Below, in pieces: positions 7,337-15,268 of a DNA stretch of 38,282 bases. The stretch's first letter is position 1, and each line of letters opens with the position of its first letter. The notes beneath the pieces are model-generated. The model was not told where the DNA came from, ran no database searches, and saw only the letters and a program-made list of their open reading frames with translations. This DNA is from Opitutia bacterium (lineage in GTDB: Bacteria > Verrucomicrobiota > Verrucomicrobiia > Opitutales > Seribacteraceae): assembly GCA_002686835.1 (NCBI GenBank), contig NYYP01000034.1, forward strand, positions 62,565-100,846, in the 5' to 3' direction. Made by a program: the position numbers and the translations under genes.

Positions 7337-10300
7337 CTACTGGCAAGCCTCGCACTCTTCGCCATTGAGCATGGCTTGAATACTGCAGGCTTTCTTTTCC
7401 GCATCACTGTATTCTTTTTTGGGGGAAGGTTCATCCGTTGGAGAGTCCGCCAATGGCTTTGCCTTTTTCAGGTCCACCGTGGCTTTTTCAATATTCGATG
7501 CACCGAGAGTACGGAGGTAATATGTAGTTTTCAGTCCTTTTCTCCATGCAGCCCGGTACATGTGGGAAAGACTTTTCAGGTCCGGTGTGCCAAGGAATAA
7601 ATTGACCGACTGAGCCTGATCAATCCACTTCTGGCGACGGGCAGCAGCAGAGAGGACAAACTCGAATGACACATCAAAGGCTGTTAGGTATTTTTCCTTT
7701 ATATGCTGAGGAATGCCTTCGATCGGTCCAAGCTCGCCGTCAAAATATTTTAATTGATCAGACATTTCTTTATTCCATAAACCTTCCTTCTTCAGATCAT
7801 TCACCAGGAAACGATTAAGAACCATAAAGTCTCCAGAAAGGTTGCTCTTCACAAACATGTTCTTGTAGGTCGGCTCGATACAGGGAGAAGAGCCCATGAT
7901 GTTGGAGATGGTAGCAGTGGGTGCGATTGCAATCACATTGCTGTTGCGCATTCCATGCTTGGCAATTTTCTTACGGACTATAGACCAGTCCATTTTCGAA
8001 CTCTTGGGCACTTCGACTTTTTCTCCACGTTCTTCCTCAAGCATTTGGATAGTGTCCTGGGGGAGAATACCACGGTCCCACTTTGAACCGCGGAAAGTTG
8101 AATAAGTACCGCGTTCTTTGGCTAGATCACTCGATGCCTCGTAAGCGTAGTAACAGATAGCTTCCATGAATTCATCATTGAATTCAACCGCTTCTTCCGA
8201 TGTGAAGGATACATCCTTGATAAAAAGGGCATTTTGTAAGCCCATTACGCCCAACCCAATAGGACGATGACGACTGTTTGATGTCTTGGCAGCTTTGGTG
8301 GGGTAGAAATTTACATCTATCACATTGTCCAATGCACGAATTGCAATCCGGATGGTGTCACGTAATTTCTTGTGATCAATCTCCCCGGTTGCAGTAAGGT
8401 GGGAGTCGAGAACTACCGATCCAAGATTGCACACCGCCGTTTCATCAGCACCGGTATTGAGAGTAATCTCTGTGCACAGATTGGAACTGTGAATTACCCC
8501 GGCGTGATCCTGCGGGCTACGGATATTACAAGTGTCTTTAAAAGTGATCCAAGGGTGCCCAGTCTCAAAGAGCATCTTGAGCATCGATTTCCACAGATCA
8601 ATCGCCGGCATGCTATGTCCCCATATTTCTCCTTTTTCAGCCTTTGCCTCGTATTCAATATACTTCTCCTCAAAAGCTTTACCATAGAGATCATGGAGGT
8701 CCGAAACTTCATTACTCCGGAAAAGTGTCCATTGTTCACGGGACTCCATCCTTTTCATGAACAGGTCAGGAATCCAGTTAGCCGTGTTCATATCATGGGT
8801 ACGACGACGGTCATCTCCAGTATTCTTGCGCAATTCCAGGAATTCCAGAATATCACAGTGCCAGGTTTCAAGGTATGCACATCCGGACCCCTTTCGTTTT
8901 CCTCCCTGATTTACGGCACACAACTGGTCATTGTGCATTTTAAGAAATGGAATGACTCCCTGACTTTCTCCATTGGTCCCGGCAATATGGCTGCCCGTTC
9001 CCCGAACAGCGGTCCAGCTACCCCCCAGTCCACCTGCCCATTTTGAAAGGAATGCATTCTCGGCAATTCCACGGTACATGATCGATTCAATGGTATCGTC
9101 CACCTTGTAAAGGTAACAGGAGGACAACTGAGAATGAGGCGTACCTGCATTGAAAAGCGTGGGGGTGGAGGAACAAAAGCGACGACTTTTGTAAAGGTTG
9201 TACAGGGAAATGATTTGTTCTTCCGGGTTTTCCTCGTGAGCAAAAACCCCCATAGCCACCCGCATCCAGAAAAATTGAGGGGTTTCCAATCGACGGGGCA
9301 CTTCCCCGGTCTTGTCGATGACTAAATAGCGGTCATAGAGCGTTTGGATTCCCAGGTAATCAAAGTCCAAATCAGCGGATGGATCGATTGATTTGCAGAG
9401 ACGGTCAATGTCAAGCTTGAGCATTTTCTTATCCAGTCTCTTAATCCCAACACCCCGCTTTAGGTAGGCCTTGAACTCCTTTGCATGAAAGGTTCGAATT
9501 TCCTCAATGCTGTGTTGGGCAACATCCCACCCAAGCACCTCCTCATAGATGTAGGTGAGAAGAATCCTGGCGGCAAATTTGGCAAAGTCCGCATCCCTTT
9601 CAATCAAGGTTTTCGCATTTAGGATGATGGTCTTGCGCAGGTCGTCCTCAGTTATTTCGGAAAAAACAGACCGACGCAGACTTTCCTCAATTTGTTCTGG
9701 GTTGAGGCATAAGTCCAATCCGATACTGGCAAAAGTGATTCTTTTCTTAAGATCCAGTCCATCCCAGAAAAAGGTGCTTCCATCCTTTTTCTTGACCACG
9801 ATCATGGAGTCCTGGCGGACTTCATGGTGATCGACATTAGTCTCCCGTTCGACCCGCCTGCGGGCCCGGTAAAGAATGTAGGACTCTGCAACTTTGAAGA
9901 AGCCATGCTTCATCAATTCTTCCTGCACAATATCCTGAACATCCTCGATATTGATAAATGCCTGTCCGGTGGCAACTGCTCGACGGGTAACCTCATCAGA
10001 GACCTGAACCGCCGGTTCTGAATCGAGACGAAGGGAAAGGAAGGCTTTACGGATTGCCACTTCGATCTTGGAGGAATTCCAGGGAACTACCTGACCACTA
10101 CGCCTGATCAATCGGATTAATGAACTGTCCACTGGTGCCGAGGTTCCGGGGTGTCCATTTCCCGCTCCGTGATTGGATCGGGAAAACACCAGACTTTTAG
10201 CCACATCATAAGCATCGTTTTCCACCAATGCCTTCTCGATCAGTTTGTGCAACTCGTCGAAGGAGAGGCGGGGGGCACCGCCTTCCTCCTCTTGTTCCAG

Positions 10301-10603
10301 TCGCTCGATTAAGCGACTGGCGACGAGCCGGGAGGACTCCACCACGAGCTCCCGGTTCTGTGGGGTGTATATTTCCTTTTCTTCCCTGGAGATCATCAGG
10401 TCGGTTAGAGCCTCCCCAATGACCTCGGCCACCTCGGCGATGTGGAAATCACGGTCACCCGCGCCATCTGTAATACGAACTTTCGGAATTTCAAACCGAT
10501 TCTCTCCCAAATCTTCCGCCCAATCAAATCGGGGCTTATTCTCTCGGGGCGTTTCCGCCGCTTTGGTTAACAATCGATCTTCCTCAAATATCGTATTACG
10601 CAT
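7337..10603 (-). CDS. nrdA: Ribonucleoside-diphosphate reductase alpha subunit with multiple ATP-cones
   Basis: Catalytic subunit of class I ribonucleotide reductase, making dNDPs. Of 1088 residues, the first ~360 are regulatory: a canonical ATP-cone at about 162-250 (LIRRSG...W..SKIEVAIRKAF...SYILYRARRR), a second at about 267-352, and a degenerate cone-like region at about 40-145. The catalytic core has the redox cysteines C496 (LSSCYLY) and C725 (AVCNLG), the radical-site N708-L-C710-x-E712, and the radical-transfer tyrosine pair Y1028-Y1029 (TTYYLRTLG). A CEAC motif (C1084, C1087) at the C terminus regenerates the active-site disulfide. The size and cone array resemble Chlamydia NrdA. It lies 69 bases after nrdB. 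Confidence 0.96.
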   Translation of the reverse strand: MRNTIFEEDRLLTKAAETPRENKPRFDWAEDLGENRFEIPKVRITDGAGDRDFHIAEVAEVIGEALTDLMISREEKEIYTPQNRELVVESSRLVASRLIERLEQEEEGGAPRLSFDELHKLIEKALVENDAYDVAKSLVFSRSNHGAGNGHPGTSAPVDSSLIRLIRRSGQVVPWNSSKIEVAIRKAFLSLRLDSEPAVQVSDEVTRRAVATGQAFINIEDVQDIVQEELMKHGFFKVAESYILYRARRRVERETNVDHHEVRQDSMIVVKKKDGSTFFWDGLDLKKRITFASIGLDLCLNPEQIEESLRRSVFSEITEDDLRKTIILNAKTLIERDADFAKFAARILLTYIYEEVLGWDVAQHSIEEIRTFHAKEFKAYLKRGVGIKRLDKKMLKLDIDRLCKSIDPSADLDFDYLGIQTLYDRYLVIDKTGEVPRRLETPQFFWMRVAMGVFAHEENPEEQIISLYNLYKSRRFCSSTPTLFNAGTPHSQLSSCYLYKVDDTIESIMYRGIAENAFLSKWAGGLGGSWTAVRGTGSHIAGTNGESQGVIPFLKMHNDQLCAVNQGGKRKGSGCAYLETWHCDILEFLELRKNTGDDRRRTHDMNTANWIPDLFMKRMESREQWTLFRSNEVSDLHDLYGKAFEEKYIEYEAKAEKGEIWGHSMPAIDLWKSMLKMLFETGHPWITFKDTCNIRSPQDHAGVIHSSNLCTEITLNTGADETAVCNLGSVVLDSHLTATGEIDHKKLRDTIRIAIRALDNVIDVNFYPTKAAKTSNSRHRPIGLGVMGLQNALFIKDVSFTSEEAVEFNDEFMEAICYYAYEASSDLAKERGTYSTFRGSKWDRGILPQDTIQMLEEERGEKVEVPKSSKMDWSIVRKKIAKHGMRNSNVIAIAPTATISNIMGSSPCIEPTYKNMFVKSNLSGDFMVLNRFLVNDLKKEGLWNKEMSDQLKYFDGELGPIEGIPQHIKEKYLTAFDVSFEFVLSAAARRQKWIDQAQSVNLFLGTPDLKSLSHMYRAAWRKGLKTTYYLRTLGASNIEKATVDLKKAKPLADSPTDEPSPKKEYSDAEKKACSIQAMLNGEECEACQ

Positions 10604-10672
10604 CAGTCAAATTCCCATCCTACACAGTTAAATCATTCAATATATCCAGTCCTGGCACTTCAGTTGCCAACT

Positions 10673-11758
10673 TTACAGCTCGTCATCCGAAACATCGTTC
10701 AGTGCTGAGGATTTTTGGTACTCAGTCACACGACCTTCGAAGAAATTTTGCTCCTTTTTCACATCCATCATTTCCGCAAGCCAGGGAAAAGGATTTTCCA
10801 GGCCTGGGTGGAGGACCTCAAGCCCTACCCCATTCAGACGACGATCCGCAATATAATCGATATAGGTGCAAAATTCATCCGCACTAAGACCAACCGAACT
10901 AACCGGCAGGCAATCACGGATAAATTCTTTCTCCAATACCACCGCTTCTTTCATTATCTCGATTAATTCGTTGCGGAATTCCGGTGTCCAAATATCTGGA
11001 TTCTCGTCGATTAATACGCGGAATAAGTTACGAAAGAGTTCGATGTGGTTGGATTCGTCACGCAATGTGTAGCGAAACATCTGTCCAATTCCAGGAAATT
11101 TATTTTGCCGGGCCAGACTGAGCACCATACCGAACAGCCCATAAAATTGAGTCCCCTCCATGCACTGGCCAAAAATAAAGATATTCTTGGCCAATTCCTG
11201 CTTGTTTTCGGTTATAGTAAGGTCTAAATCGCGGCGGAGATTTTGGGATACCCGGGTCACGAATTCATTTTTGCGACGGATGGTATCAATCTGTTCAAAC
11301 ATCGCCTCGCACTCGTGTGGATTAATTCCCAATGAACTGATCATATACAGAAGGCTGTCTGCGTGGATATTTTCCTCATGGGCATGGCGACCAAGTACAA
11401 GTTTAAGTTCAGGTGCGGTCACCAACTCACGCACAACATGTTGAATGTTGTCCCCCACGATGCCTTCTGCAGCGGAAAAGTAGCCAATTCCCATCATGAT
11501 AATCCACCGCTCACTGTCGGATAGTTCAGCAGGATTTTTCCACTGCTCCAAATCTTTCTGCATAGGGATGTCCTCTGGTTCCCAATGATTGGACTTCATT
11601 TTCCGGTAAAGATCATACGCCCACTGGTATTTTAGTGGAAGTAAGTTAAAAGTCATCGATTCACGACCATTAATGACCATTTTTTCCTGGAATGCCTGTA
11701 CTGCCTTGTCTTCGTTTAAAACGAAGGATTTCCCGCCGATTTCGTAAGTTTTGTCCAT
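10673..11758 (-). CDS. nrdB: Ribonucleoside-diphosphate reductase beta subunit, class Ic type (Leu at radical site)
   Basis: Metallocofactor subunit that oxidises the NrdA active-site cysteine. In the 361-residue protein the ligands are E98 (SAAEG), E129 and H132 (ENIH), E201 (CMEGTQFYG), and E235 and H238 (RDESNH). The position four after H132, Tyr122 in E. coli and Phe127 in Chlamydia, is Leu136 (codon ctt). Glu instead of Asp at the first ligand and a non-tyrosine radical site are both class Ic features, and known class Ic enzymes use a Mn/Fe cofactor. The ATG at 11758 (MDKTYEI) is preferred over an upstream in-frame start at 11809 and is preceded by GAAGGGGG about 11 bases away. First gene of nrdB-nrdA. 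Confidence 0.95.
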   Translation of the reverse strand: MDKTYEIGGKSFVLNEDKAVQAFQEKMVINGRESMTFNLLPLKYQWAYDLYRKMKSNHWEPEDIPMQKDLEQWKNPAELSDSERWIIMMGIGYFSAAEGIVGDNIQHVVRELVTAPELKLVLGRHAHEENIHADSLLYMISSLGINPHECEAMFEQIDTIRRKNEFVTRVSQNLRRDLDLTITENKQELAKNIFIFGQCMEGTQFYGLFGMVLSLARQNKFPGIGQMFRYTLRDESNHIELFRNLFRVLIDENPDIWTPEFRNELIEIMKEAVVLEKEFIRDCLPVSSVGLSADEFCTYIDYIADRRLNGVGLEVLHPGLENPFPWLAEMMDVKKEQNFFEGRVTEYQKSSALNDVSDDEL

Positions 11759-12271
11759 AATGTTATTTCCCCCTTCTTTTCCTGTTAAAATTTGTAAACC
11801 AACGAGCAAAACGGAGACGAATTTGTGGTTTCAGGGCAAAAAACCATAGTCCCCTCGCTGATGGATCGAATAGTGCTCATTAAGGGATAAAAAGGAAAGA
11901 AAAAAAAACGCAATTGATGATTTTTTTTTTCAACAACCCCCTGTATGTAGTGTTTATCCAACAAATCGCCCCCTGTATTTAGTGTTGTTAATAATTTTTA
12001 CTTTGATTTCATCGTTTGGCAACCTTTTCTTGCAACTCCTTGAAAAGAAAAGAAATAAAGACAAAAAATGTCCCATTTCCAAGCCCAAGTTGTTAAAGTT
12101 ATTCGCCAATATTTAAGAATTTGTTCACAACCTCATAAATCTCAAATTTTTCCTTCCCAGGAAATTTTTTTTGCCAACTTAAGTATTTGGAAAGTGGTCC
12201 CCAAAAGGACACAAAGAAAGCAAGGTCGATATACTTCTTTAAAGGAGCAAAAATTGATTGATCCGGCCTAT
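11759..12271. other. Intergenic region between nrdB and folC (513 bases)
   Basis: This is the only stretch over 300 bases without a well-supported gene. It holds the 5' leader of nrdB, A/T tracts at about 11900-11930, the two NrdR-like boxes, and AT-rich sequence from about 11988 to 12067. A doubtful plus-strand ORF begins at 12068. I see no tRNA-like or repeat structure and no clear intrinsic terminator for the folC transcript, which ends at 12272. Confidence 0.6.
11937..11987 (-). promoter_or_regulatory. Tandem NrdR-box-like sites upstream of nrdB
   Basis: Two near-identical elements, CCCCCTGTATGTAGTGTTT (11937-11955) and CCCCCTGTATTTAGTGTTG (11969-11987), lie 32 bases apart start to start, about three helical turns. 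Read on the nrdB strand each contains ACACTAnATACAGGGG, matching about 12 of 16 positions of the palindromic NrdR box (ACACwATATATwGTGT-like). Known NrdR operators are paired boxes spaced about 31-32 bases apart upstream of nrd genes. I infer repression of nrdBA by the ATP/dATP-sensing repressor NrdR, whose gene is not in the window. The boxes end about 180 bases from the nrdB start. I cannot place the core promoter with confidence. Confidence 0.75.
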
Positions 12272-12325
12272 CTACCAACGGTCCTGCCAGTCTTGTGTGG
12301 CTGGGGATTTATGGATTTTTTGTAA
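12068..12325 (+). CDS. Doubtful small ORF (85 aa), basic, unknown
   Basis: An ATG-initiated frame in the nrdB-folC gap encodes a basic 85-residue peptide (KVIRQYLRICS near the start, KVVPKRTQRKQGR in the middle). It overlaps the 3' end of folC on the opposite strand by 54 bases. There is no clear Shine-Dalgarno, only an A-rich leader (gaaataaagacaaaaa), and no recognised domain. It could be a small DNA- or RNA-binding protein, but chance is equally plausible. I list it because it fills an otherwise empty region and is divergent from nrdB. Confidence 0.22.
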   Translation: MSHFQAQVVKVIRQYLRICSQPHKSQIFPSQEIFFANLSIWKVVPKRTQRKQGRYTSLKEQKLIDPAYLPTVLPVLCGWGFMDFL

Positions 12326-13522
12326 ATGTCCAAGAACCGCTGCAACCAGATAAATCGATCCGGTTACCAGTAATGTGGTTTGCGAGTGGAGTTGCTCGCA
12401 AAGATGGGGAATCTGTTTTTCATGAGCAAAAGTTACAGAGCCTGCAAAGTTATGGACAATTTTTTGCAAATCATGGTGCCTGCATGACCGGGGTTGGTTG
12501 AGTTCAAACAGGGTTACCCCTGCCGTACGTTTAAGCAAAAGAGGTAAGACTTCGCTGGCACGTTCCTGACCACAGGCGGCAAACCAAACCTCAAAACCGG
12601 CGGGCAACCCGTCCCACAACTCAGCACTTGCCTGGGCACCATGCCCGTTATGACAGGCATCCAAAATAATGGTTGGTTCGGTTGATATTTTTTGCCACCG
12701 GCCGGGAAACTTGACCGTAAGTAAGGCATTGCTTACTTTATAATCTTCAACCGGGAATTTCTGCTTGAGCAAATCGACAGCCTTGCATGCCAGGGCTGCA
12801 TTTTTTCTCTGAAAGGTTCCAGCCAGGTTGGTCAAAGGCAATCCTGGCTGTTTCTGCCCTTCGAGCAAATACACGGGTGCACTCTTTTTCTTGGCAATTT
12901 TACAAACTTGCTCCTTTGCTTCTTTTTCCATCCAACCGACCACAACTGGTGTTCCCTGTTTAATAATTCCGGCTTTCTCCGCTGCGATCTGTATCAATTG
13001 ATTGCCCAAAATTTCGCAGTGATCAAAGCCCACACTCGTAATAATCGAAAGCTCCGGACTCATTACATTGGTAGAATCCAGCCTTCCTCCCAGTCCAGTC
13101 TCAACAATGGCCAGGTCCACATTTTGTTTCTGGAATTCCAGAAAGGCAATCGCTGTCATAAACTCAAAAAATGTTGGGCCCATGCCATGCTCTTTATTCT
13201 CCAAATGATTGAGCAGAGGCAAGAGTTGCTCCACCCACTGTTCAATTTTAGAAAAGGCTAAGTTTTTCCCATTAACTCTTATACGCTCACCCAATTCCAG
13301 GATATGGGGAGAAGTGAACAACCCGACCCGGTATCCATGTGCCCGGTATATCGCATCAAGCATTGTACACACCGAGCCCTTACCATTGGTACCAGCCACA
13401 TGGATGCATGGGTAAGAGAGTTGGGGATTTTTGAGTTCCCCGCAAAGTGCTTCCATTCTTTCTATCCCAAACCTTGAGCCCTGATTGCGCAAGGAGTACA
13501 AAAAACTTAATGTGTCTTTCAT
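12272..13522 (-). CDS. folC: Bifunctional folylpolyglutamate synthase / dihydrofolate synthase
   Basis: Mur-ligase-family enzyme that adds glutamate to dihydropteroate and polyglutamylates folates. The 416-residue protein opens with SRFGIERM and has the ATP P-loop HVAGTNGKGSV (41-51). It continues with the GLFTSPHI and ERIRVNG segments, FEFMTAIAFLEF, the VETGLGGRLDSTNV metal/ATP motif and the C-terminal-domain signature LDACHNGHG. The ATG at 13522 gives a normal N terminus. It is the last gene of the long minus-strand run and lies 48 bases after accD. A hairpin in that gap may control its translation. Confidence 0.95.
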   Translation of the reverse strand: MKDTLSFLYSLRNQGSRFGIERMEALCGELKNPQLSYPCIHVAGTNGKGSVCTMLDAIYRAHGYRVGLFTSPHILELGERIRVNGKNLAFSKIEQWVEQLLPLLNHLENKEHGMGPTFFEFMTAIAFLEFQKQNVDLAIVETGLGGRLDSTNVMSPELSIITSVGFDHCEILGNQLIQIAAEKAGIIKQGTPVVVGWMEKEAKEQVCKIAKKKSAPVYLLEGQKQPGLPLTNLAGTFQRKNAALACKAVDLLKQKFPVEDYKVSNALLTVKFPGRWQKISTEPTIILDACHNGHGAQASAELWDGLPAGFEVWFAACGQERASEVLPLLLKRTAGVTLFELNQPRSCRHHDLQKIVHNFAGSVTFAHEKQIPHLCEQLHSQTTLLVTGSIYLVAAVLGHLQKIHKSPATQDWQDRW

Positions 13523-13528
13523 TCCGTC

Positions 13529-13572
13529 AGCAATCCCACTCCTCGGCCTGCCGGCAAAAGGGAGGGATTGCT
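13529..13572 (-). promoter_or_regulatory. Hairpin spanning the accD stop and the folC leader
   Basis: On the minus-strand transcript, AGCAATCCC (13572-13564) can pair perfectly over 9 bases with GGGATTGCT (13537-13529). The 26-base loop contains GCCGGC and a GAGGAG. The 5' arm starts within the accD TAG codon, and the 3' arm ends 6 bases before the folC ATG. There is no U-run, so it is not a standard terminator. The geometry suggests that folC initiation is masked until a ribosome finishing accD opens the stem. The function is inferred. Confidence 0.45.
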
Positions 13573-14515
13573 AGCCCTTTTTGGCCGGGTTTCTTTTGCG
13601 GGTCGTTTTCTTTGCAGGCGGGCTTTTCTGGCTGACTGCTTTTTTCGTGGCCGGGGCGGATTTGGCCTGCAAATGATTGGCCAAATGATTCATCAGGCTG
13701 ATTAAGCGATCACGCAAATCGTGCCGTTCCACTATTTGATCGATCAATCCATGTTCCAGCAGAAATTCAGATGTCTGGAATCCCTCTGGCAAATCTGCAC
13801 GGGTGGTTTCTTTAATCACCCGGCGCCCGGCAAACCCGATCAAGGCTTTGGGTTCGGCGATTATAACATCTCCCAAAGATGCATAACTCGCCATCACACC
13901 AGCCATGGTTGGGTTGGTGAGGACAGAGAAAAATGGTATTTTTGCTTTGGCCAGTTTTGCAAGTGCAGCACTTGTCTTGGCCATTTGCATAAGGCTGAGA
14001 ATGCCCTCGTACATGCGAGCCCCTCCTGATGCGGATACAACAATCACTGGGATATTTCTTTCCAGGCCACGCTCGATCGCACGGGTTATTTTCTCCCCCA
14101 CCACCGAGCCCATACTACCCCCAAGAAAGCGAAAATCCATCACCGCAAGACTGACCAGACGGCCATCCATTTTTCCGATTCCAGAAACCACCGCATCCTC
14201 AAGCTTGGTTTTTTCGCGGTTTTGTTCGAGCTTATCCGCATACGATGCCACTCCTTTGAATTTAAGAGGGTCTCCCGAGCGGATAGAACCGTCAAACTCC
14301 TCGAAAGTTCCATGATCAACCAAAGAAAGGATACGATCAGGTGCCGGCAGAGGGAAATGATAGCCACTCACCGGCACGACCATGAGATTCTTTTTTAATT
14401 CCTTAACAAAAACCATCTCTCCAGATTCCGGACACTTGGTCCACAATCCTTTGGCTACCCCCTCGCGGGATTTTACATTTACCTTGGAATACTTTGGTTT
14501 GCTGAAAAAAGACAT
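13571..14515 (-). CDS. accD: Acetyl-CoA carboxylase carboxyltransferase subunit beta with degenerate zinc ribbon
   Basis: Transfers carboxyl from biotin to acetyl-CoA in fatty-acid synthesis, as a complex with AccA. The core signatures are intact: [81 protein letters not shown] and the [18 protein letters not shown] segment. The N-terminal zinc ribbon (C27, C30, C46, C49 in E. coli) is reduced here to C28, with S31, V47 and S50 at the other positions. The C terminus carries a Lys/Ala/Pro-rich tail of about 30 residues (from about 284) resembling histone H1 tails. The length is 314 residues. accA is not in the window. Confidence 0.94.
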   Translation of the reverse strand: MSFFSKPKYSKVNVKSREGVAKGLWTKCPESGEMVFVKELKKNLMVVPVSGYHFPLPAPDRILSLVDHGTFEEFDGSIRSGDPLKFKGVASYADKLEQNREKTKLEDAVVSGIGKMDGRLVSLAVMDFRFLGGSMGSVVGEKITRAIERGLERNIPVIVVSASGGARMYEGILSLMQMAKTSAALAKLAKAKIPFFSVLTNPTMAGVMASYASLGDVIIAEPKALIGFAGRRVIKETTRADLPEGFQTSEFLLEHGLIDQIVERHDLRDRLISLMNHLANHLQAKSAPATKKAVSQKSPPAKKTTRKRNPAKKG

Positions 14516-14530
14516 ATTCGAAAGATTGGT

Positions 14531-15268
14531 TTATCCATGTCCTAGGGTCGCTACCTCCACCTGCTTGGTTCCACGATCAATCAGTGCTTTTGCACAAGCA
14601 TCAAGCGTGGCCCCAGTGGTGTAGACATCGTCCACCAGAACTACTCTGTCAAACCCATCCAAACAAGTTCCGTCCTTGAGGGCAAAGGCATTTTTTACAT
14701 TCTGCATGCGCTCGCTTCGATCGAGCTTTGTCTGGGTGCTTGTATTTCGGACACGTTTCATACAATCATAAGCTACCGTGCTTACCCCCGCCTCCTTAGC
14801 CAATGCTTCTGCAATCCATGCGCTCTGGTTGTATCCCCTCTGCCGAATTTTTTTGGGATGCGAGGGAACAGGGATAAGCACTGCCCCGGTTATAAATTCC
14901 AAATACCCGGGAACCCGTTTCAGAAAAAGAGGAATGTCTTCGAGAATTCTCTTGTTGCCATCATACTTCAACTGATGGATGAGCGATTGACCGGCCTTGT
15001 TTAGAAAAAACATCGTCCGCCCGAAAGTAAACAAAGGAGGGAATTCCCGGCAATTTTTACAGGACAATCCGGCATATTCCATCCCATCCATTCCCACACC
15101 ACAGGTTTTGCAACGGGACTTTTCGATCCATGCCACCTCATCAAGGCAGGCAAGACAGGCAAAAGAAACCTCATCGAGATAAGCTGCCCGTTCGCATATG
15201 GGACAATCGCCCGGAAAAAAAACATCAAACAAGGCACGCTTCCAACCCTTCCAGTCGATTTCGATCAC
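14531..15268 (-). CDS. comF: ComF family phosphoribosyltransferase-like protein
   Basis: A 245-residue member of the ComF/GntX family. Four CxxC pairs in the N-terminal third (CPIC 22-25, CLAC 38-41, CKTC 53-56, CKNC 70-73) form zinc-ribbon-like knuckles. The PRPP-binding motif VVLVDDVYTTGAT lies near the C terminus, and the RQRGYNQS segment is a ComF hallmark. In naturally transformable bacteria ComF is needed for DNA uptake, but the family is broad and no other competence gene is here. It starts at GTG, whose GTGA overlaps the truA stop by four bases. Confidence 0.88.
   Translation of the reverse strand: MIEIDWKGWKRALFDVFFPGDCPICERAAYLDEVSFACLACLDEVAWIEKSRCKTCGVGMDGMEYAGLSCKNCREFPPLFTFGRTMFFLNKAGQSLIHQLKYDGNKRILEDIPLFLKRVPGYLEFITGAVLIPVPSHPKKIRQRGYNQSAWIAEALAKEAGVSTVAYDCMKRVRNTSTQTKLDRSERMQNVKNAFALKDGTCLDGFDRVVLVDDVYTTGATLDACAKALIDRGTKQVEVATLGHG

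Noticed and set aside
8372-9046. 224-residue plus-strand frame inside nrdA
   Set aside because: It is wholly antisense to a strongly conserved enzyme, and its composition looks like a mirrored coding frame.
10650-10672. TGGCA/TGCCA stem between nrdB and nrdA as a terminator
   Set aside because: Five base pairs and no T-run. nrdB and nrdA are expected on one transcript.
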